From Tetradesmus obliquus (Eukaryota > Chlorophyta > Chlorophyceae > Sphaeropleales > Scenedesmaceae): a stretch of DNA of 64,000 bases. Below the pieces are notes generated by a model that had not been told where the DNA came from, searched no databases, and was given only the letters and a program-made list of their open reading frames with translations. The stretch spans positions 124,001 to 188,000 of the forward strand of contig CP126200.1 of the NCBI GenBank assembly GCA_030272155.1, given 5' to 3'. The position numbers and the translations under genes were made by a program. The number at the start of each line of letters is the position of its first letter. Positions within the stretch are counted from its first letter, which is position 1. This document shows, piece after piece, positions 45,492 through 52,428 of this stretch.

Positions 45492-46649
45492 ATGCCTCCA
45501 TCATCGTACACGGGCATGGCGTCCATGGGCGACGACGGGGTCATCGACCTCAACTCCTATGGCTCGGGGTCGGCAGTCTACGACGTGCCGCCCACCCAGG
45601 CCTTCTTCATGCGGTTCCGGATCAGCTTCGGCGCCAGTGGGTCAGGCTCTGTGACGTGGGGAGAGCCGAGCGGCGTCAGGCTGTCGCTGATGTTCAACCG
45701 GCCCGCGCACCGGTTGACGCTGAGGACCTATGGCGCGAGCGCGCCCGACTTCATCTGGGTGGACCCCAGTGCCTGGACGGATTCGCAGTGGCTGTACGTC
45801 ATCGTGGGCACGCGCCCTGGGGAGGCCACGGTGGCCCTCGCCGACGCCTCAGGGTCTAACGCGACCACGGTCATCACGGGGAAGCCCGTCGCGACCAGCA
45901 TCAACGGCGGCAACTTTGTGTTTGTAGGCGCGCTGGGTGCCTACCTCAAGGACGTGGAGATCCCGCCCATCACCTACATCGGCCAGGACGTCGAGTGCAC
46001 GGGCGCCATGTCGGTCGCTGCGCTGAAGGCAAGCGGGAGAGTCGTCGCCGACACCTTCCAGGCTGGCCCCAACGCCTTGAGCAGCCTCTCCTACTGGGCG
46101 GACGACACCTACCTGGACAGCGCGGGATCCCTCTACATGCGAGCCAAAGGCGCCGGGCCCTCGATTGGCCTGACGCCCCAAGGAATGATCTGCAACGCCA
46201 GGCTGATTGCGCCGTCCTTCTCCAGCATCCAGATGTACGCCAACGTGCCGGCCAGCAGCAGCTTCTTCGTGCGCCTGTGGACAGAGAGCCGCGATGCCGA
46301 GCTCTCTGGGTCCTACACCGACCTCGACTACCAGGGGAGCCAGAGGCTTCATCAGATGGCGATGTACCTCCTGCACGTGCTGCCGTATGCGACTGACGGC
46401 TCCGTTGTCGGTCACTCGACCATGTACGTGATGACTGGCCCCATCTCTGGAGGCGTCGATTCGGTCGTGATCAAGAACGCGTCCAACATCGCCACGACCG
46501 TCACCGCCAGCATAACATGCGTGGGCAACGCCTACCCGCCAGTCGGCGGCAGCAACAACTGGCTCAAGTCGTCGTGGAACAACACCCTTGCGGTGCCAAT
46601 CCGCGTGTGCCTGACACTCACCAAACTCGGCGGGGGATACGTGTTTTAG
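45492..46649 (+). CDS. Second fibre/structural-like protein, unknown family
   Basis: 385 codons from ATG 45492 (MPPSSYTGMASMGDDGVIDL); a GTG eight codons upstream is possible but falls inside the candidate promoter motif. The sequence is Gly/Ser/Ala/Thr-rich with regularly spaced aromatic residues and alternating hydrophobic pattern typical of beta-sandwich surface proteins (VYDVPPTQAFFMRFRISFG, SQWLYVIVGTRPGEATVALA, YLKDVEIPPITYIGQDVE). No catalytic motif is visible. It ends TAG directly followed by TAA. Position after the fibre gene and similar composition suggest a partner in the same surface structure; this is inference. Confidence 0.5.
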   Translation: MPPSSYTGMASMGDDGVIDLNSYGSGSAVYDVPPTQAFFMRFRISFGASGSGSVTWGEPSGVRLSLMFNRPAHRLTLRTYGASAPDFIWVDPSAWTDSQWLYVIVGTRPGEATVALADASGSNATTVITGKPVATSINGGNFVFVGALGAYLKDVEIPPITYIGQDVECTGAMSVAALKASGRVVADTFQAGPNALSSLSYWADDTYLDSAGSLYMRAKGAGPSIGLTPQGMICNARLIAPSFSSIQMYANVPASSSFFVRLWTESRDAELSGSYTDLDYQGSQRLHQMAMYLLHVLPYATDGSVVGHSTMYVMTGPISGGVDSVVIKNASNIATTVTASITCVGNAYPPVGGSNNWLKSSWNNTLAVPIRVCLTLTKLGGGYVF

Positions 46650-46676
46650 TAATGTGGGCTTGGGTACGTGTGTAAT

Positions 46677-46690
46677 AATGTGTGCTTGTC
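46677..46690 (+). promoter_or_regulatory. Candidate element promoter motif, second copy
   Basis: AATGTGTGCTTGTC, 4 nt before the GCAC-preceded ATG at 46695; differs from 45463-45476 at one position. Confidence 0.4.
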
Positions 46691-46694
46691 GCAC

Positions 46695-47123
46695 ATGATG
46701 GCGAGGGACGTGGCGGAGACCATCGTGGACCTGGCAAACGCTCTCTGGAGGGGCGCACAGCTGGCAGTATCCCTCAGGTGCTGGTGCGAGGACCACGCTG
46801 ATTCCGACAGGTTGAGCTGGCTGCTGCTGAACAAGGACCCTAGCACATGGTGCACGGTGGTGCAGCGGGGCCCTGTGGCCTTCCACCTAGGGTCTCAAAA
46901 GGAGACGGACCTGTTCTGCAGCGAGGTCACAGAGGACCTGGTCGCCTACATCAACCACCAGTACCTGGAGCATGACTGGTTCCTGGAGGTGGTGCACGTG
47001 GGGTCGGGGGAGCAGGTGTACATGAAGCCCCTCGGGGGCAGTGCCACCCGGCCGCGCCTGGTCAAGGCCCTCTCGGGCATAGTGGGACTGTTCGGGAGCG
47101 TAAAAGTTTATAGTGGGCCATAG
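46695..47123 (+). CDS. Small element protein, unknown
   Basis: 142 codons from ATG 46695 (MMARDVAETIVDLANALWRG). Mixed alpha/beta composition, Trp- and Cys-containing (LRCWCEDHADSDRLSWLLLN, EHDWFLEVVHVGSGEQVYMK), no signal or membrane segment. It ends TAG at 47121-47123. No family is recognised. The next frame begins around the same codon, so the two genes abut or overlap. Confidence 0.5.
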   Translation: MMARDVAETIVDLANALWRGAQLAVSLRCWCEDHADSDRLSWLLLNKDPSTWCTVVQRGPVAFHLGSQKETDLFCSEVTEDLVAYINHQYLEHDWFLEVVHVGSGEQVYMKPLGGSATRPRLVKALSGIVGLFGSVKVYSGP

Positions 47124-47650
47124 GCACGGATCAGTCACTTGAGGTCAAGCCCAGAGCACGACAGCCGCTCTCAGAGCAACGCCTGGCAGTGCTGGCTGCA
47201 GCGCGACTGAAGGCCGCTGAGGTCCGCAGGGCGCGAGCGCAGGAGCGTGCCGAGGAAAAGGAGCTGGAGGCCCTGGAAAGGGAAGCCAAGCGCAGAGAAG
47301 TGCAGAAGCGCACCAGTGCTCTGCGCGGCGCTATGTTCGCACAAGGCGAACGTTCGGGCCCAGCCCCGAACATGTCTGCACAAAACGAGACACCTGTGGA
47401 CACAGCAGCGCCTGCACCTAGACAAAAAAAAACAAAGGCGCCACCCCCGCCCCCGGAGTCTGAGGAAGGGTCTGACTCTGAGGAAGAGGACTCACCCCCA
47501 CCACCGAAACACTTCAAGTCGAGACGCCTTGGTGCCGACACAGGTGCGAGACGCACCGTCGGCCTTGGTGCCGACTCGCTTCACTCAACCGCCAATGTCA
47601 GGCTGCAACAGCTGAGGGAGGACATGCTGTTCAAGTCGCTGTTTGGCTGA
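47120..47650 (+). CDS. Small charged, Pro/acidic-rich element protein, unknown
   Basis: An open frame runs from 47114 to TGA 47650. No ATG is present at its 5' end: the first plausible codon is ATA at 47120 (then GTDQSLEVKPRARQPLSEQR); a GTG lies at 47189. The N-terminal third is a charged helix (LKAAEVRRARAQERAEEKEL), probably coiled coil. The middle has PPPPPES and EEGSDSEEEDSPPPP; the end reads LQQLREDMLFKSLFG. Two hairpins at 47335-47371 encode MFAQGERSGPAPNM, sharing a 22-nt identical segment with the lipase-like gene. Disorder and charge suggest a scaffold, DNA-binding or assembly role, but nothing specific can be claimed. Confidence 0.45.
   Translation: MGTDQSLEVKPRARQPLSEQRLAVLAAARLKAAEVRRARAQERAEEKELEALEREAKRREVQKRTSALRGAMFAQGERSGPAPNMSAQNETPVDTAAPAPRQKKTKAPPPPPESEEGSDSEEEDSPPPPKHFKSRRLGADTGARRTVGLGADSLHSTANVRLQQLREDMLFKSLFG
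47335..47371. repeat. Two adjacent perfect hairpins inside the small charged gene
   Basis: GTTCGC-ACAAG-GCGAAC (47335-47351) and GTTCGGG-CCCAGC-CCCGAAC (47352-47371), back to back. The first is part of a 22-nt exact match, in opposite orientation, with 42648-42669. Confidence 0.75.
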
Positions 47651-47665
47651 TGGCACTAGGTGCCA
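47651..47665. terminator. Hairpin between convergent gene blocks
   Basis: TGGCAC-TAG-GTGCCA starts at the base after the TGA of the plus-strand block and lies 37 nt before the stop of the integrase on the other strand. A perfect 6-bp stem with a 3-nt loop placed here could define transcript 3' ends in both directions, as palindromes do in some large algal or amoebal viruses. Confidence 0.45.
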
Positions 47666-47701
47666 CCGAACGCGCTCTTCCTGACGCTGTTCACCCACGA
47701 C

Positions 47702-50506
47702 TTATACTTGCTGTTCCACGTCACTGCCGTCGATCGTCAAGCGTTTCTTGAGCACGACAAGCTTCAGAAAAAGCCTGCGCTTCTCCCGGGCTTCCTCTGT
47801 GGCATTGATCTGTCCACCAGCCATCACGATCGCCTTGCCGTTGATGAGCTTGCCACCGTTCCTCAGATCGACCTCGAGCTGGCTCACCAGGGCGCGCATA
47901 CGTGCAGGACCGTCGTGCTTGAACTCTCGCTGGATCTCCTCAAACTCGGGCTTGAAGCTCTTGGGAAAATCGGACATCCAGTACCCCAAACCCAGCATGC
48001 GAAGCCAAGCTTCCCTGGCGGCTTCAGCATGTGCCTCCTCATCTGCGGGTGCCTCTTCATCTGCGGGTCCTTGGGTCGTTGGGGCGCGGGCCATCACCTC
48101 GTACACCAGGAGTAGGCTGTCCTTGAGGGCCTTGTCGCGATCAATGTACCGGTGAGCTGTCGCCGCAGCCACAAACTTGCCGAGGGATGGCTCGTCCATG
48201 TCCCTGATGTTCTGCTCGGTCAAGGGCATAGCCTCGGCCACGGTCTCATCCTTTCGCAGGTCCAGCGCCACCCGCAAGAGCCTCTCAGGATCGACAAGCT
48301 TCTTCTCCAACCGGTCATCGTACTCCTCGACAATGACCTGCAGAGCCTCTGGCAGCGGCGGGAGCGGTTCCCCACTGGGGCGCTCTGCTGGGGCGCTGGC
48401 CATCACCTCGTGCACCAGAACCAGGCTATCCTTGAGGGCCTTGTCGCGATCAATGGACGGGTAAGCTTTCGCCGCCACCACAAACCTGCCGAGGGTCCTC
48501 GCGGACATGTCCCTGATGTTCTGCTCGGTCAAGGGTAGAACCGAGGCCAGGGTCTCACCCTTTCGCAGGTTCAGCACATCCCGCAACTCAAGGAGCGCAG
48601 CCCTGTCACGAGAGTACCGGTATCTGCCACGCGCCTTTTTACGGTCGAAATCGTTGAGGCAATCATCGACGACGCGCTGCAAGGCATTCGGCAGCGGCTG
48701 GAGCGCTTCCCACTTGACCGCTTCGGCCATGGCGTCCTTGTACCACTTAATGGACAACGACCAATCACCACCATCAGCTTCATCGCCGCGCTTGTTCAGC
48801 AGCAGCATCACCACCAATCGCCGCAAGAACAGCGTCGGATCCGCCCGCAGGATGATGCCATATCTTCGTTTGTCGCTCTGTTGCAACCGCTCCCAAGCGG
48901 CCGTGAGCTCGGGTGTGGACTCCTTCTCGTACTCCTCCCACAGCTTGGCCATGGAAGCCCTGTAGGCCACTGGGAATGTCCGCAGTGCGTCATCACGCAC
49001 CTGGTCCTCACTGAGCACTTCATCACCCTCGCCCTGGTCCCGAATACCGTCCTCACCGAGCACTTCATCACGCTCCTGTTCCTTAATGGGGGGCTCCCCG
49101 CGCGCCTCATCGATCCCCTCCTCGTCGGGCTCCTCCTTGACCGCCACAAAGTCCCTGTCCTCGGGATCATCCAGCTCGCCCTCCTCCTCCAGCTGCTCGC
49201 GCAGGTGCTCGCGGGCCTGCTGGTACTCCTCCACGCTCAAGCCCAGGTCCGCGCCATCCTCGGGCAGGTCCTCTGGAGACAGCTTGTACAGCTCGGGCCG
49301 CGCATACACGCGATCCAGCAGGTCCACCTGTGCGATCCAGTCATCGGATGCAGGGCTCAGCCCCTTGGCCAGCAGGTCGGCGTACTCCGCCACCCGGTAG
49401 CGCAGGCGCGGCATCAGCTCGGCCACCACGAAGATGCGGTCCAGGTTGCGGCGGGGCCCCTTGGCAAACTGCGAAGCCTTGTCCTTGAGCACCATGACCA
49501 TGTCGCCCAGCGCCAGCTTGCCAGCCAGCTTGACCTTGTGGACCCGGCGGGTGCCCATGATGGCGCGCACCTCATCCTCCGTGTGGTAATCGCTCGCCTC
49601 CAACGCAGCGTTCACGCGCTTGTTCAGCTCCACCTTGGCAACCATGTCGTGCCACATGGAGTCGGGGTGCAGGAACACCCAGTCGGGCGTCATCATCTTG
49701 AGGCCTGCGTGTGGCGACTCGTTGTACACCCCTAGCACGTCCTGCAGGTACTCGCCCCAGCGCGGGTTGTTGTGCGACAGTGCGTACGTGCGCACCATGT
49801 GCTTGATGGAGCGCGCAAAGCTGTCGATGACGCCAAGCGAGTTACCGCCCTACACCCCAGGGTTGTGGACGTACTTGCTGACGTGGTTGATGAGCGTGAT
49901 GCCCTTGGACTCGTTGAAGGCCCGGAAGGCGGCGGCATCAAACTCGTTGTCGCCAGAGACCTGCAGCGCCACCGTCTTGGGCATGGCAGCGGCAATGGGC
50001 GCCCAGGCCGCCGACGGAATGTTGTCAAAGGTCGCCAGCATGTGGCCCTGCGCCTGGCGCTGCGCTTGAGCTTTCTCAAACTGTGCCTTGATGCGCTCCA
50101 GCAGGCGCTGGTACGCGGGGATGATGTCGCGCTCCATGTTGTTGCCGGTGATCGGCTCCATGTACGCACGGCGGGTGTAGCTCTCCACCATGGTCAGCAC
50201 GCGGCGCATCGGCTCCTTTTCCTCAGAGTCACCGCTGGTCTCAAAGTACAGAACATCAATCTGATAGTCGCCGGGCTTGCTTGCAATCTTAGGCTCTAAC
50301 CGGTCAGCCCCATGCTTCTGGGCACGGGTCTTGGTGCGCTTGAACAGCATCCGCACCCGCTTGAACTTGCTGCCCTTCCAAAAGTTGCGGGCATCCTCCT
50401 TGGCCACTTTCAGCCTGTCCGAGATGCGCTTGATGAAGCGAGCCCTGGACAGGGCAGCCAGCTCCTTGTGCTCGGCAACGTAATCTGCTATCACCTGGTC
50501 AGCCAT
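47702..50506 (-). CDS. Retroviral-type (Polinton-like) integrase with one in-frame TAG
   Basis: The frame starts at ATG 50506 (MADQVIADYVAEHKELAALS) and ends TAA at 47702, 934 codons including a TAG at 49852-49850. The rve-type core shows D84 (DYQIDVLYFE), D186 (QVSGDNEFDAAAF, the TDNG..F equivalent) and, after the TAG (codon 219), NSLGVIDSFARSIKHM where retroviral enzymes have GVVE: the third acidic position is D228 instead of E. The TAG lies between the second and third catalytic residues. After the core come YNESPHAGLKMMTPDWVF and an SH3/chromo-like segment (LGDMVMVLKDKASQFAKGPRR), then acidic linkers and a long tail with two copies of an approximately 85-residue module (PLTEQNIRDM..LG.FV.AA..Y.SIDRDKALKDSL). 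The enzyme would insert the element DNA into host chromosomes. Confidence 0.8.
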
Positions 50507-50517
50507 CACGGAGTGCG

Positions 50518-52422
50518 CTACTGATACTGCGGGGCCACAAAATTGATCTCTGGCCGGTCCTTGTTGCAGGCCAGGCAGTAGTTTAGCACGTTGCTCTTCA
50601 CGTGCCCGAGGGTGTTGTCCACGCGCTGCAGCGTCCACTGCATGTCGTGGTGGCCGCTCAAGCTCATGGTGCGCTGGCAGCGGGAGCAGCAGTACTCGCT
50701 GTCGCGCAGGCTCTGCAGGATGGTGGTGGGGTCGGGGTACTCGTCGTCGGCGTGCGTCTGCCTGCGGTTCAGGTCCTGGCGCCGGTAGTTGGAGAGCTTG
50801 TGCTTGATCACGCTCAGCTCCTTGAGCAGGTCGTCGTCGCGCATGGCGTGGTCGTACTGGCGCTGGGGAGGCACGTGCACCTGGTCCAGCATCTCGGCGC
50901 GACCCACGGCGGTGTAGCGCAGCTGGCGGCTCATGCGGTGCCACTCCCAGATGGTGAAGGGCTCCTTGATGGTCTCGCCCTGGCAGCTGTGCACCGTGCA
51001 GGCGTAGCCCAGGCGGAAGTGTGGCTGCAGCTGGTCGAGGGGCACGGTGATCTCGCGCTCGCGCTCCACAAAGGTGATGCCGTCCGCCTGGCGGTCCTTG
51101 CGCTTGCCCAGCAGGGTGATGGTGGCAACGCCCCCATTTCCGGTGACCTGGCCGACCTCGAAGCGCTCGTTGCGCGCCAGGAAGGGCTTGTCTTCGCAGG
51201 CACCCGACCAGCAGTCCTTTTTCAGCGTCTTGATGGACTGCAGGGGCAGGCCCGGGTGCACCCACATCTCGTCGCCACCCCCTTCCTTGGGTGGCACAGG
51301 CAGGGCAGGCAGGTGCAGCGAGTCGGCGGGCTTGAGCTCAATGTTGAGCATGCGGTTGACGCGGTCCCTGCATGCGCGGGTCCACATCAGGTTGCGCCGG
51401 TGCACGCCCGGCTTGGTGGGCTCCCAGGTGTCGCAGCCGTCCTTGAGCGCGTCCAGCACGTCATTCAGCTTGGGGTCCTTGCTGCGGTGGCGCACGGTGA
51501 GCTCGATGCGGTTGCAGCCAGCCACGGTCTTCATCAGGCTGTGGTCGAAGTAGTGGCTCCAACCACTGGAGGCGCCGGGCTCCACGGGCGAGCACTGGTT
51601 CCTGTCGCCAACCAGGATCACCTTGATGGAGGGCTTGTACCGAAGCAGGCTCTCGATGACCCACCAATGGTGCGCAGGCGGCAGGCTGACCTCGTCCACC
51701 AGCAGGGCGTCGGTGCGCTTGGCCATGGCCTTGATCCACTTGAGGCCGTAGTGGGTGGGGTCCGGGTCCTCTTCAGAGTCAGCCTCCTTGCGCCGCAGCC
51801 CCAGGGCTCTGTCCATGGTCTGGCCTCCGATGTTGAGGGCAGCCATGTTGGTGTAGGCCATGTCCACCACGCGCAAGCCCTGCTTTCGCAGCGCCTCGCC
51901 AATCTTGAGCGCCATCCAGGTCTTGCCCATGCCGGGCCCGCCCTCGATCAGCACCCTGCCGTGCTTCTGCACGATGTCCAGCACCTCCTCCCACTGGTTG
52001 CTGTCGCGGATGTGGGCGTAGGTGCTCCAGACCTGTGGCTCCGGCAGGGGCACATCAGAGTCGGAGACGTGGCAGGTCAGCTTGGGCATGTCGCCCTGGT
52101 GGCGCCACAGGCCCCAGGTGCGGATGACGCGCTGGGTCCGAGGAGGGGCGGTTGGGTCGGGGATCATGCGAGGGCCCAGCGCCCTGATGTTGGTGGGCCG
52201 CACCAGCACGCTGCAGTCGGACTTGCGCAGCGCGGGGGTGCCCCCGATGGCGCGCTCCATGTCGAAGACCCGCATGGACTGGTTGTCCAAGATCTGCAGG
52301 TACACGGGAGTGCTCACCTCGGCCAGCGGGGTGGTGGCGATGAAGCTGTAGAGGTAGTAGTCGTTGACCAGCTCCTGGCGAGGGCCCGACTCCAGGTCGC
52401 CCAGCACAGCGTGCTTCTTCAC
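50518..52422 (-). CDS. SF1 helicase (Pif1/RecD type) with C-terminal HNH-like zinc domain; probably the second half of a polymerase-helicase protein
   Basis: The frame has only a GTG at 52422 and is continuous with the upstream polymerase frame except for TAG at 52431-52429. The first about 75 residues look like polymerase rather than helicase (TPVYLQILDNQSMRVFDMER, then RKSDCSVLV as candidate PolB motif C). Helicase motifs: Walker A GGPGMGKT (161-168), Walker B LLVDEVS (240-246), motif III VGDRNQCSPV (271-280), motif V/VI TVHSCQGETIKEP and YTAVGRAE. The last 60 residues carry C..C (CCSRCQ), W-x2-QRVDNTLGH and C..CN (CLACNKDR), an HNH/endonuclease-VII-like zinc module. Role: unwinding and possibly nicking during element replication. 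It ends TAG at 50518, then after three codons TGA overlaps the integrase ATG. Confidence 0.85.
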   Translation of the reverse strand: MKKHAVLGDLESGPRQELVNDYYLYSFIATTPLAEVSTPVYLQILDNQSMRVFDMERAIGGTPALRKSDCSVLVRPTNIRALGPRMIPDPTAPPRTQRVIRTWGLWRHQGDMPKLTCHVSDSDVPLPEPQVWSTYAHIRDSNQWEEVLDIVQKHGRVLIEGGPGMGKTWMALKIGEALRKQGLRVVDMAYTNMAALNIGGQTMDRALGLRRKEADSEEDPDPTHYGLKWIKAMAKRTDALLVDEVSLPPAHHWWVIESLLRYKPSIKVILVGDRNQCSPVEPGASSGWSHYFDHSLMKTVAGCNRIELTVRHRSKDPKLNDVLDALKDGCDTWEPTKPGVHRRNLMWTRACRDRVNRMLNIELKPADSLHLPALPVPPKEGGGDEMWVHPGLPLQSIKTLKKDCWSGACEDKPFLARNERFEVGQVTGNGGVATITLLGKRKDRQADGITFVEREREITVPLDQLQPHFRLGYACTVHSCQGETIKEPFTIWEWHRMSRQLRYTAVGRAEMLDQVHVPPQRQYDHAMRDDDLLKELSVIKHKLSNYRRQDLNRRQTHADDEYPDPTTILQSLRDSEYCCSRCQRTMSLSGHHDMQWTLQRVDNTLGHVKSNVLNYCLACNKDRPEINFVAPQYQ

Positions 52423-52428
52423 GTGGCG

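Noticed and set aside
44356..46886. Further long minus-strand frames opposite the structural-like genes
   Set aside because: Same reason: no motifs and antisense-type composition.
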